DNA of 64,000 nt, taken from positions 62,001 to 126,000 of the forward strand of contig NZ_JALKBD010000012.1 of assembly GCF_023015905.1 (NCBI RefSeq). The letters run 5' to 3'. The notes below the pieces were generated by a model. That model made no database searches. It saw nothing but the letters and a program-made list of their open reading frames with translations, and was not told where the DNA came from. The translations under genes and the position numbers were made by a program. Positions 34,461 to 42,499 of the stretch are shown here, piece by piece; the stretch's first letter is position 1; each line of letters opens with the position of its first letter. Origin of the DNA: Arenibacter sp. F20364. GTDB lineage: Bacteria > Bacteroidota > Bacteroidia > Flavobacteriales > Flavobacteriaceae.

Positions 34461-36092
34461 ATGAAAGAACATCTAAAAAGGTTAATTGAATTCAATAAAG
34501 ACTTAATTCCTGAAAAAGGAACAGAAGAGTACAAAAAGGTCAAAGCAAAAATAGATTTGTTTAATCTACAAAACCCCAATGCTAAAAAGATTAACAAATT
34601 GAATTTCAAGGAGGCAGTTAATACATTACAAGTACAAGATGCAAATAAAATAGGTAAAGGAATAGAATATGAATTAAGACATTATTTAAGGGAGTTTAAT
34701 TCACGTTCTTGGAATCATGGTCATAGGTCAATGCCATTGATGTTCAATGTTATGGAAGCTTTTTTTAATTTAGAAAAAAGAATCAATTCATGGATTTTAC
34801 TAGATGAAGAACATTATGAAATTTCATTATTTGATTTTATTGATTACTATACTTCAAAAGATTTTAAATTCAATTTAAAATATCATATTGATAATTTTGA
34901 AGAGGACTTAATATATCACTTTCATGTTGAAGACGATTTAAAAAAGATCACATTTAGAACATCTGAAAACAAAGAGTTCGTGATTGCTGGTGTTTCTCTA
35001 GTTAGACGGGGAGATGAGGTTTCAATGTTTTTTCTTACTGGTGAAATTACAGATACAAAAAAAATAACTAAGAAATTAGCACCAATTACTGATGGTCAAA
35101 TACTTAGAGGAAAGGAAAATCTTAAACCAGATAAAGATTTAGTAGCAGAAGCGGTTAAATTAAATAACGACCCAAATTTATGGAAAGTGTTGATTGCTTG
35201 CAGATTTGACTTAGAGACAGAGACAATTGACATTCGCTATGTTGCTAAGGACAGAGGGGATTCGCATTTAATTACAACAGATGATGTATCTGGTTTCATG
35301 CGAAATGGGACTTGGATAAGCGATAGTACCAAAGAAATCTTTATATCATCCGTAAAAGAAATTGAAAGTTATAATCCAATATTTGAACTAGCTAAAGCAG
35401 TACTATATTTGCCAATGTATTTCAATGAAAATGAGGAAAGTATTTTTGAAGAGGAATGTAAAACCCAACTTCATAGCTTAATTAAAAGTCCGCTAGACAG
35501 TAGAAAATACAATAATGTAAAAAGTAAATTCAAAATTCGAACTCGCCATATATGGAAGCTTGATACAGTAAACTTAAACTTTCCAGATTCCATGATTATA
35601 AGGGATGATAATTTTAAAATAGAGAACAAAGGATATTATCAATCTATAGACCCTGAGAAAATTGGAATGGACAAAAAAGGAAGACCCGTAAAGGGCAGGA
35701 ATTGGATTAGTCAAACAATTTCATATTACAAACCCGTTACTGCTGATTTAATTATCGAGAAGGGGTCGGAAAAAGCCTATAAAGGGAAAAATGCAGGAGC
35801 TATTTATATTTTAAGGAATGCGAGTTTCGAAAAAAATATTTTTAAAATTGGTTTAACTAGAAAGACAACTAAGGAAAGAGCTTCTCAATTATCCAACACA
35901 AGTGTACCTGATAATTTTAACATTATTAACGAATGGAATGTAAAGGATTGTGTAATTGCTGAGAAGAAAATACATGAAATACTAAAAAAATATAGGGTAA
36001 ACCCAAATAGAGAATTCTTCAAAATAGAATTGAAGCTGGCTAGTAAAGTAGTGGAAGAAGTCACAACAAGTATTAATAAAGAGTTAGAGTAA
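34461..36092 (+). CDS. Large protein with C-terminal GIY-YIG/T5orf172 nuclease-like domain
   Basis: Of 543 residues, the last 110 form a T5orf172-type GIY-YIG domain: AIYILRNASFEKNIFKIGLTRKTTKERASQLSNTSVPDNFNI, then a helix with EKKIHEIL and a C-terminal NREFFKI strand. The Y-I-L and G-L-T-R elements correspond to the GIY and arginine of the nuclease fold. The N-terminal 430 residues are unrecognised, charged and mostly helical. The gene lies just inside the right att site of element 1, a position often used for defence cargo. The protein may be a nuclease effector; this is an inference. Confidence 0.7.
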   Translation: MKEHLKRLIEFNKDLIPEKGTEEYKKVKAKIDLFNLQNPNAKKINKLNFKEAVNTLQVQDANKIGKGIEYELRHYLREFNSRSWNHGHRSMPLMFNVMEAFFNLEKRINSWILLDEEHYEISLFDFIDYYTSKDFKFNLKYHIDNFEEDLIYHFHVEDDLKKITFRTSENKEFVIAGVSLVRRGDEVSMFFLTGEITDTKKITKKLAPITDGQILRGKENLKPDKDLVAEAVKLNNDPNLWKVLIACRFDLETETIDIRYVAKDRGDSHLITTDDVSGFMRNGTWISDSTKEIFISSVKEIESYNPIFELAKAVLYLPMYFNENEESIFEEECKTQLHSLIKSPLDSRKYNNVKSKFKIRTRHIWKLDTVNLNFPDSMIIRDDNFKIENKGYYQSIDPEKIGMDKKGRPVKGRNWISQTISYYKPVTADLIIEKGSEKAYKGKNAGAIYILRNASFEKNIFKIGLTRKTTKERASQLSNTSVPDNFNIINEWNVKDCVIAEKKIHEILKKYRVNPNREFFKIELKLASKVVEEVTTSINKELE

Positions 36093-36099
36093 AATGTAG

Positions 36100-36119
36100 C
36101 CGTACAAATACCGTACATT
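36100..36119. repeat. CCGTACA repeats near the right end of element 1
   Basis: CCGTACAAA (36100-36108) and CCGTACATT (36111-36119) are direct repeats 11 bp apart. The first equals the 9-mer arm of the inverted repeat before the element 1 integrase (15431-15439). The pair lies 57 bp inside the right att core and may be arm-type integrase sites. Confidence 0.45.
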
Positions 36120-36130
36120 ATGAAAATAAA

Positions 36131-36173
36131 AAAAAGAGCTAAGTAGCTGATAATGTGCTATTTAACTCTTTTT
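36131..36173 (-). terminator. Terminator-like hairpin next to the tRNA-Leu fragment
   Basis: AAAAGAG (36132-36138) pairs with CTCTTTT (36166-36172); an imperfect inner stem extends it. On the minus strand it is followed by a long T-run. It would terminate a tRNA transcribed leftward and appears to be the copy supplied by element 1, replacing the hairpin at 15245-15270. Confidence 0.5.
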
Positions 36174-36175
36174 AA

Positions 36176-36190
36176 TTGTACAGGCGGAGA
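36176..36190. repeat. Right attachment core of element 1 (15-bp direct repeat)
   Basis: The 15-mer TTGTACAGGCGGAGA equals 15277-15291. Here it is the acceptor and T-stem part of a tRNA-Leu 3' fragment. It marks the right boundary of element 1. Confidence 0.65.
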
Positions 36191-36229
36191 GACTCGAACT
36201 CTCACACCTCACGGCACTAGATCCTAAGT
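36179..36229 (-). tRNA. tRNA-Leu(TAG) 3' half, interrupted in the anticodon loop
   Basis: On the minus strand the sequence reads from the anticodon loop (ACTTAGGA, anticodon TAG at 36224-36226) through a long variable arm to a T-arm with perfect stem GAGAG/CTCTC around TTCGAGT (36187-36203) and the acceptor 3' strand CGCCTGT. The 5' half should lie to the right, but sequence after 36229 does not pair with the anticodon stem. The tRNA is therefore a displaced 3' fragment, as left by an integrase that recombines at the anticodon loop. No intact copy was found in the window. Confidence 0.65.
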
Positions 36230-36332
36230 TTTTCCTAATTTGTATTAAAAAACACTATAATACCTTATTTTCAGTAAGTTATGAAATTTATAAAATCAGA
36301 TAATACCATAAAAAACCATATAAAACCGCCAT

Positions 36333-36354
36333 TTGTTTGACCATTGTTTGACCA
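36333..36354. repeat. Tandem 11-bp repeat upstream of integrase 2
   Basis: TTGTTTGACCA occurs twice with no gap (36333-36343, 36344-36354), 20 bp before the integrase start. A reversed TTTGACCA is found at 42891-42898, beyond the mobilisation genes. These may be arm-type sites for integrase 2 and hint at the extent of element 2. Confidence 0.4.
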
Positions 36355-36373
36355 AAAATTTGTACCTTTAATT

Positions 36374-37597
36374 ATGGCAACCATTGAGGCATACATGCGA
36401 AAAAGAAAAAACAAAGCTGGCCTATGCCCTATCAACATTCGTATTACCAAAGATAGAAAATCTTCATACATACAAACTGGACAGCGAATTAATCCAAAAT
36501 TTTGGGATACTGTCAAGAGAAAAGTGAAGAAAAATCATCCAAACTCCACGCGCTTAAATAATTTGATTGCATTTAAGTTGGCTGAGATAAACAAATCACT
36601 TCTAGATATTGAGGCTGAGACCAAACCACTAACTCGTGTTACAGAAATAAAAAAAACCATTTCCGGAAAGCATAAAAGCCACTCGTTTTACACATTTGCC
36701 GAAGCCTATTTTGAGGAACTGGAAAAGAACAAGAAGTACTCTCGTATCAACTGTGAACTACCCTTATTGAATAGGATTAAAAGGTATCCAAGGGCAAAGA
36801 CGTTGACCTTCGAGGCCATTACCCCTCTTTTCCTAAGAGGTTTCATCTCTTATTTAAGAAGCAGCAAAGATTCCGTTGGGGAAAGAAGTATTGTAAACAC
36901 GCTGATTTTCATACGCACCTTGCACAACAGAGCTTCCCAACAAGGCATTGTCTCTAGGGACAGTTATCCTTTTGGGAATACGGATGGAAAGATTAAAATA
37001 AGAATTCCAAAATCTATTAAAATCGGTCTTACTTCAGAAGAAATCAAAATCATAGAAGAAATAGATCTTTCTGACAATCCAAAGCAGCATCATACGCGAA
37101 ATGTATTTCTTTTTAGTTTCTATCTTGCTGGAATGCGAGTTTCCGATGTACTTCAAATGAAGTGGGCAAATGTGCAGGGAGACAGGATATACTATACCAT
37201 GAACAAGAATCAAAAAAACCTATCGCTCAAAATTCATTGTAAACTTCAAAAAATATTGGATGAGTACTTTCCTACTAAAACTTCAAACAGTGATTATATC
37301 TTCCCAGAATTAAAAGATACCAGCAATAATCCCAAAGATATTTTGAGGGACACCAAAACTGGAAACAAAAGGCTCAATAGATTTTTAAGACAAATTGCTG
37401 AACGAGCGGGAATAACTAAAAAAATCACAATGCATATTTCCCGTCATTCCTTTGGGAATATATCTGGTGACCGGATTCCGTTACAAGTTTTGCAAAAGCT
37501 TTATAATCATTCCGACATTAAAACAACCATTGATTATCAGCAGAACTTCGTAAACAAAGATTTGGACGATGCTCTTGATAGTGTCATTGGTTTTTGA
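36374..37597 (+). CDS. Tyrosine recombinase / integrase of element 2
   Basis: From ATG 36374 the protein has 407 residues; the TTG at 36344 lies in the repeat and is less likely. It starts with an arm-binding domain (MATIEAYMRKRKNKAGLCPINIRI), has a SAM-like core-binding domain (about 103-195) and a catalytic domain with Arg255 (AGMRVSD), HISRHSF (His354, Arg357), His379 in YNHSDIKTT and Tyr388. This is the usual integrase of Bacteroidota mobilisable and conjugative elements. It probably recombines at the tRNA-Leu anticodon loop at 36229. It is only distantly similar to integrase 1. Confidence 0.9.
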   Translation: MATIEAYMRKRKNKAGLCPINIRITKDRKSSYIQTGQRINPKFWDTVKRKVKKNHPNSTRLNNLIAFKLAEINKSLLDIEAETKPLTRVTEIKKTISGKHKSHSFYTFAEAYFEELEKNKKYSRINCELPLLNRIKRYPRAKTLTFEAITPLFLRGFISYLRSSKDSVGERSIVNTLIFIRTLHNRASQQGIVSRDSYPFGNTDGKIKIRIPKSIKIGLTSEEIKIIEEIDLSDNPKQHHTRNVFLFSFYLAGMRVSDVLQMKWANVQGDRIYYTMNKNQKNLSLKIHCKLQKILDEYFPTKTSNSDYIFPELKDTSNNPKDILRDTKTGNKRLNRFLRQIAERAGITKKITMHISRHSFGNISGDRIPLQVLQKLYNHSDIKTTIDYQQNFVNKDLDDALDSVIGF

Positions 37598-37673
37598 TTT
37601 ATTCACATATTATGCTTGATTTTTTTAAATGTGTTATCAACCCGATAAATAGTTCCATTTAGAATTAATTATG

Positions 37674-37733
37674 TACTTTTGTTCACAATATTTATTTGTT
37701 CACGTTTTCGTGAACTGTAATATAAAGTGAACA
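37674..37733 (+). promoter_or_regulatory. Promoter and GTTCAC operator of the AbiE-like pair
   Basis: A TACTTTTG -7 box (37674-37681) overlaps the first GTTCAC (37681-37686). A 7-bp hairpin GTTCACG-TTTT-CGTGAAC follows (37698-37715), and a fourth half-site, GTGAACA, abuts the ATG (37727-37733). Antitoxins of the AbiEi type are known to repress their own promoter by binding inverted repeats, which fits this layout. Confidence 0.65.
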
Positions 37734-38735
37734 ATGAACGATCAAGGAATTGTACAATACGCATTAGCCAACCTTCAGAAAACAGGTAAAATCGAAGCCC
37801 AATGGCTTGATGATGCCCCCAATGAAGTCTTGGATGGTACGATAGTCCTTACCCTGAACGACAGGACTATCAAACTTGGCATAGAAATTAAAAAAGAGCT
37901 GAGAAATATCCATCTTCCAAAATTGGAGGCACTCGCCAAGGAGTATCATCCATTTATGATCGTTGCACAAAGCATATTTCCCAAAATAAAACAAGAGCTT
38001 CGTAATAGGAATATCGCCTATCTTGAGGCAAACGGCAATATTTACCTCAACGAAAAAGAGACCTTCCTTTGGATAGATGCCAATGAACCCATCGAAATAA
38101 AGCAAAAGACCACAAATAGGGCATTTACCAAAACCGGCCTAAAGGTCGTTTACCAGTTCCTATTGGACGATACTTGGGTCAATAAGACCTACCGTGAAAT
38201 AGCCGATAAAACGGATACCGGTATCGGCAATATCACGAACATCTTCAATGGCCTAAAGGATGATGGTTTCCTCATTCCACTTACCAAGGATACCTATATC
38301 TTAGAGGGCAATAAGAAGTTACTCGAAAAATGGATTATGGCCTATGAAAAAAAGTTGAAACCTAATCTGGCCATTGGAACATACCGTTTTGTTGATAACG
38401 ATACTTTTTTTAATTGGAAGGACATTAAACTAGAACAAGGGAAAACGTTCTGGGGAGGTGAACCCGCTGGGGATATCTATACCAATTACCTACGTCCGGA
38501 AGAGTTGACGTTATACACCACCGAACCAAGAAACGAACTGATGAAGAACTATAGACTTGTTCCCGATGAAGGCGGCAATGTCAAGATCTACAAAAAATTC
38601 TGGAAAGACAATACGGAGGAAAAAGATGCGGTTCATCCTTTGCTCGCTTACGCTGACCTAATAATGAAAGGGGATAGACGATGTACCGAAACTGCAGAAA
38701 AAATATATAATGAGTACTTACAAGATAAATTTTAA
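37734..38735 (+). CDS. AbiEi-family antitoxin-like protein (type IV TA)
   Basis: A 333-residue protein with the layout of long AbiEi relatives: an N-terminal region (about 1-125), a central winged helix (AFTKTGLKVVYQFLLDDTWVNKTYREIADKTDTGIGNITNIFNGLKDDGFL, about 125-180) and a C-terminal AbiEi domain (RPEELTLYTTEPRNELMKNYRLVPDEGGNVKIYKKFW). Such proteins repress the operon and counteract the AbiEii nucleotidyltransferase. The next gene overlaps it by 26 bp, and the operator described at 37681-37733 is directly upstream. Function follows the pair; it was not tested here. Confidence 0.8.
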   Translation: MNDQGIVQYALANLQKTGKIEAQWLDDAPNEVLDGTIVLTLNDRTIKLGIEIKKELRNIHLPKLEALAKEYHPFMIVAQSIFPKIKQELRNRNIAYLEANGNIYLNEKETFLWIDANEPIEIKQKTTNRAFTKTGLKVVYQFLLDDTWVNKTYREIADKTDTGIGNITNIFNGLKDDGFLIPLTKDTYILEGNKKLLEKWIMAYEKKLKPNLAIGTYRFVDNDTFFNWKDIKLEQGKTFWGGEPAGDIYTNYLRPEELTLYTTEPRNELMKNYRLVPDEGGNVKIYKKFWKDNTEEKDAVHPLLAYADLIMKGDRRCTETAEKIYNEYLQDKF

Positions 38736-39567
38736 ACAACTCCGCCAAAGACCCGACTTTTTAGAAATGTTGGCAGCTTTAGAGCGAGGTTTTGCAGCAT
38801 TCCAACTCGATTTTTATTTGGTCGGTGCCGTCGCCCGTGATGTATGGATGACGGCAATTAATGGAATCCCGCCAAGCAGAATTACAAGGGATATTGATTT
38901 TGCCGTTTTTATCGAAGACAAGGGAATCTATGAAAAACTAAAACGACACCTTATTAAAATAGAACACTTTCAACCTTCCAAAGAGAATAACTTCGTGTTA
39001 TTTTGGCAGGGAAGAATGCAGGTTGACCTTCTTCCTTTCGGAAACATTGAAGATGAAAATGCCAAGGTAAGTTTGGAAGGTACTGGGCTTACCAGTTTGA
39101 ACATGCCTGGCTTCAAAGAAATTTATGAAAGCGGATTGCCCGAAGTAGAATTGGAAGGGGAACATCGCTTTAAGTTCTGCACTTTGCCCGGAATCGTTAT
39201 TCTAAAACTCATCGCTTGGGAAGACCGTCCTGAAATCAGAAGGGATGACCTAAAGGACATTCTGACTATACTGACTTATTTTTTTGAAATGTACACCGAC
39301 CAAATTTACGAGCATCATTCAGATTTATTTGGCGACGATGATTTTGGACTTAATCTCATTGCCGCGCGGGTTATGGGTCGGGAGATGAAGAAAATAGCGA
39401 TCAGGAATGAAAAACTCTATGAAAGGCTGACCAATCTATTGGAAAAAAATACGATGGATGTCAATACAAGCGAAATTGGGAAGATTATGGCAATTTGGGC
39501 CAATACTACGGTTGCCGAAAGTCTAAAACCGTTAGTTGAAATTCAGCTTGGTTTTCGAGGCGAATAA
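38710..39567 (+). CDS. AbiEii/AbiGii-like nucleotidyltransferase toxin
   Basis: A 285-residue protein with a nucleotidyltransferase core: YLVGAVARDVW (Gly39, Arg43, Asp44), then RITRDIDFAVFI with the metal-binding pair Asp61/Asp63, and a later QVDLLPFG with the third carboxylate. AbiEii toxins transfer nucleotides, and related enzymes modify tRNA 3' ends, arresting growth during phage infection. It overlaps the AbiEi-like gene, so antitoxin and toxin are made together. Among relatives, Bacteroidota proteins of this shape are annotated simply as nucleotidyl transferase AbiEii/AbiGii family. Confidence 0.8.
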   Translation: MSTYKINFKQLRQRPDFLEMLAALERGFAAFQLDFYLVGAVARDVWMTAINGIPPSRITRDIDFAVFIEDKGIYEKLKRHLIKIEHFQPSKENNFVLFWQGRMQVDLLPFGNIEDENAKVSLEGTGLTSLNMPGFKEIYESGLPEVELEGEHRFKFCTLPGIVILKLIAWEDRPEIRRDDLKDILTILTYFFEMYTDQIYEHHSDLFGDDDFGLNLIAARVMGREMKKIAIRNEKLYERLTNLLEKNTMDVNTSEIGKIMAIWANTTVAESLKPLVEIQLGFRGE

Positions 39568-39610
39568 AAATTAATTTACCGTCCAGCCCAAATCTTACCA
39601 TGACTTACCC

Positions 39611-39680
39611 GCGCCTGGATCCTGCGGAGTTTCTTTAGCGTCCCGACAGGTAAGCGTTAAGAAGAAACTTCGTAGGGCGC
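39611..39680. repeat. Long interrupted palindrome after the AbiE-like pair
   Basis: A 14-bp stem with two G-U-type pairs (39622-39635 with 39662-39675) is extended by GCGCC (39611-39615) with GGCGC (39676-39680). The loop is 26 nt. It lies in the 215-bp gap between the AbiEii-like gene and the relaxase gene, which converge. It may be a structured RNA, a protein-binding site or a recombination feature. Confidence 0.45.
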
Positions 39681-39733
39681 GAACCGACCATGGCTCGACA
39701 CACCATACTTCTTCTCCCCCTCTCCACAAAAAA

Positions 39734-39749
39734 GCGCCCTTCAGGGCGC
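39734..39749. terminator. Bidirectional terminator hairpin
   Basis: A perfect 7-bp GC-rich stem with a 2-nt loop (GCGCCCT-TC-AGGGCGC) is flanked by A-runs on the left and AAAATT on the right. It lies between the converging AbiEii-like and relaxase genes, and would stop transcription from either side. Confidence 0.75.
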
Positions 39750-39782
39750 AAAATTCCCTGTCCAAAAGCACCTTATTAAATT

Positions 39783-42092
39783 TTAGAACGACAGCCCCAT
39801 ATCCTTCCCTTTCCTTTTGAGTTTTGTGAAATCGGTAAATTCGTCCTTGAAACCGTTGAACATCTCCTCCGAGCTACTACTACTTTCCAATAACGAACTG
39901 ATGGCATAAACACCTTTCCGTAACTTACGGTTGTATTGGACATTCGTTGTCCGTGCCACTACTTCGTTCAAACTTTTGCGAAGCCCGTTACCCATATGGT
40001 GCTGCACGATGTCCCGATGTAGGTTCGGCCGTACATTTTCTGCCGTTATCATATAGGTGGCCTTGTCGTACATTCCCCTTTCCATGAGATGTCCCGCCCA
40101 TAGGTTTTCCAGCTTGCTCCTGCCCTCTTCAACAAAGTTGTTGATGACGGGTTGTTGTCCCTGTAACGTTGCGGTCAAATCGGGAATCGAACTCAAATAT
40201 TGGCTCGTTCTTTTGGGCAAAGTGCAACTTGATTTGTTGTCCGTATAAATGGATTTGACCTCGAATCCCTCCTTCCCTTTTTCAAAATAGAACCCCTTGG
40301 CATTGAACAGGGCGATATAGTCCTTCGGGGATTTTTCAAATGGGGCGTGCATCCGTTCCGCGTTATCTATGTATGAAGCCAATGAGACACTTTCATATTT
40401 CTGTTTATAAATGGGATTCATTTTTTTATAAAGCTTGGGAAATATCATAGGCAGGAAAATGGCAGATGCAGTCAGCTTAGGACTATTTTCGGAAGAATGT
40501 TCAGATAGCATTTCAAGCATCAAGTGGTTTTGACGGACGAATCCCGAGGATACATATTTTTCCATATGTTCAGGGATGGGCAGGTGCCCCAAAGGAACGG
40601 GAACGGAATGCCTGTTCGAATTGGTAAAGGACAATTTACTGCTATGATACTTTACGCCCAGAGATTGGAACAGAAGGCGGACGCTGCCCTGTTCCGTGCC
40701 TACATCGAAAACACCTTCTTTCAATACCTTCCCAATGAGTTTGAATTTGCTTTCTAAGATTTCCTTTTCTTTTTTGGTTTGTATTTCATACAATCTTTCC
40801 CTGACCATTGGAAAGGCGTTTTCCATTGCTTTCCTGAATTCCGTCCTTTGATTTCCTGGGATGTAACGTTCCAGGAAATCATATTCTTTCGAGGCCATCA
40901 AATTCGGAACGATATCGCCGAATTTCATGGTCATGATATGCTCCGAGAACAGCCCGTTCGGTCTTGGGGATTTCAGATAGGATGTTGTCAATGCCTCTTT
41001 TATCACTTTTTGGATTTCCAATTTGAACTGCTTGCTTTCGGTATTGATTTGCGTAGGCTCTTTGCCATTCCCGAAAATTTCCTTGCGGTTTTCCAATCGT
41101 ATGTTCTTACCAAGTTCCTTTGCCTTGAAAACATATCTTGAATTGTCATAGATGGTAAATCCCTCGATTGTTTCTTCTTTCATGTCCAGTTTGATGTCGA
41201 GGTCTTGATATTCCTTGACAACATCTTCCAGGTCATGAGGATGGATAGTTTGAAAAAGGTCATAGGTAGTCTCTATCTGTTTCAATAGGCGTTTCCGATG
41301 GATCGGCAACAGTTTAGATTTGGAATGGGCATCGAATACTTTTTGCAGTTTCGGGCCGCTCAGTCCTCGGTGTACGGCGGAGCCATTTATGAACCGGGTC
41401 CGATACCCTTTTTGGTTGTTCAGTCCGTAGGCCACCCCTATCCTTCCCGGTTCGCTTTTCGTCTGCTTGACTTTAATATGATAAGGCTTGACGAGTTTCG
41501 CCAGCTCGTCGAAACTCCGCACCTTGTATTTTTGGTTAATCCCGTTCAATACATCCTGTAGATAATTCTTCGTTCCCTTTTCCGCATCCATTCCGAACTG
41601 TAGTTCGGGCAATCTGTATATCGGGAGTTCTCTTTCTTGTTTTGTTTTTGGCGATGGCGAAAGATTGTACTTCCTTTCCAAGTATTGATGGGTTGCGATA
41701 TTCCGTCGGTAGCTGTTGAAAATTCCGAGTACTTTTCCATCTTCCTTTACGTTGGTCGTTACGATATGGACATGCTCATGTTTGGTATCGTTGTGCCTGA
41801 CCACGACATAGGGCTGTTCCCCATAGCCCATGTTATCCATATATTCTTTGGAGATTTTATAGAAAGTTTTGTCGTCAAGGTGTTCCCCATGTGGAAGGTT
41901 CAGACTGATATGGACATAGCGATTCTTGGTGGCGTTGCGCTGTCCCTGAAAATGAAGTACGTTACCGAAGAACTTTGGCGATATGTTTTGCGAAAACGTG
42001 TTACCGTAACCGAGTACCAGCATGCCTTCTTTGCCGAAGACATAGTTCAATGTCCCTTTACAGGTTTCGCCATAAATGATCTGTCCTATCAT
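39783..42092 (-). CDS. Relaxase / mobilisation nuclease (MobP-type)
   Basis: A 769-residue relaxase. The N-terminus (MIGQIIYGETCKGTLNYVFGKEGM) holds the region of the catalytic tyrosine, and the metal site is HNDTKHEHVHI (histidines about 100, 105, 107, 109), matching the HxxxxHxHxH motif III. A long C-terminal part of unknown fold (about 250-769) follows. It nicks oriT and leads transfer of one strand using a conjugation machine supplied in trans. Its ATG overlaps the MobC stop by 4 bp. No coupling protein or type IV secretion genes are in the window. Confidence 0.88.
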   Translation of the reverse strand: MIGQIIYGETCKGTLNYVFGKEGMLVLGYGNTFSQNISPKFFGNVLHFQGQRNATKNRYVHISLNLPHGEHLDDKTFYKISKEYMDNMGYGEQPYVVVRHNDTKHEHVHIVTTNVKEDGKVLGIFNSYRRNIATHQYLERKYNLSPSPKTKQERELPIYRLPELQFGMDAEKGTKNYLQDVLNGINQKYKVRSFDELAKLVKPYHIKVKQTKSEPGRIGVAYGLNNQKGYRTRFINGSAVHRGLSGPKLQKVFDAHSKSKLLPIHRKRLLKQIETTYDLFQTIHPHDLEDVVKEYQDLDIKLDMKEETIEGFTIYDNSRYVFKAKELGKNIRLENRKEIFGNGKEPTQINTESKQFKLEIQKVIKEALTTSYLKSPRPNGLFSEHIMTMKFGDIVPNLMASKEYDFLERYIPGNQRTEFRKAMENAFPMVRERLYEIQTKKEKEILESKFKLIGKVLKEGVFDVGTEQGSVRLLFQSLGVKYHSSKLSFTNSNRHSVPVPLGHLPIPEHMEKYVSSGFVRQNHLMLEMLSEHSSENSPKLTASAIFLPMIFPKLYKKMNPIYKQKYESVSLASYIDNAERMHAPFEKSPKDYIALFNAKGFYFEKGKEGFEVKSIYTDNKSSCTLPKRTSQYLSSIPDLTATLQGQQPVINNFVEEGRSKLENLWAGHLMERGMYDKATYMITAENVRPNLHRDIVQHHMGNGLRKSLNEVVARTTNVQYNRKLRKGVYAISSLLESSSSSEEMFNGFKDEFTDFTKLKRKGKDMGLSF

Positions 42093-42475
42093 CCTGTTCG
42101 TTCTTCCATTGTTATCTTGATAAGTGCGTACAGCAGTTCGTTGGTCCTTTCAATTTCCCGTTCGAGGTCCGAATTCGGACTTCTCAAATTCTTGTGGTGT
42201 GCGATCTTGACGAGTTGGTTGATGTTGTTCCCTATCTTGTTGATATGGTAGGCAAGGTTCGAGGCATCTGGAAGTCTATCTTTTTCCTTGGCCTCTTGTT
42301 GCAAGACCAATCTTCTCAGAAGCGGACTTATCACACCCCTTTCCGAGATATCCAGATCATAGGATTCGCAGATCTTCCCCAATCTTTCATATTCCGTCTC
42401 GTTGAACCGCAGCATTATGTTATGGTACCGCTTCTTTTTTCCCAATCGTTTCCGGCCTCTTTTACGTTGTTCCAT
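42089..42475 (-). CDS. mobC: Plasmid mobilisation relaxosome protein MobC
   Basis: A 128-residue accessory protein. It is strongly basic at the N-terminus (EQRKRGRKRLGKKKRYHNIMLRFNETEYERL), a ribbon-helix-helix-like DNA-binding start, and has the MobC signature NLAYHINKIGNNINQLVKIAHH near the C-terminus. MobC helps the relaxase open oriT DNA. It is directly upstream of the relaxase and overlaps it by 4 bp. Three palindromes lie just upstream of its start. Confidence 0.88.
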   Translation of the reverse strand: MEQRKRGRKRLGKKKRYHNIMLRFNETEYERLGKICESYDLDISERGVISPLLRRLVLQQEAKEKDRLPDASNLAYHINKIGNNINQLVKIAHHKNLRSPNSDLEREIERTNELLYALIKITMEERTG

Positions 42476-42499
42476 TTTCGTTGCATTTTAGGACAGAAC

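Noticed and set aside
15277-36190. Intact prophage.
   Set aside because: No capsid, portal, terminase, tail or lysis genes are present among the readable frames.
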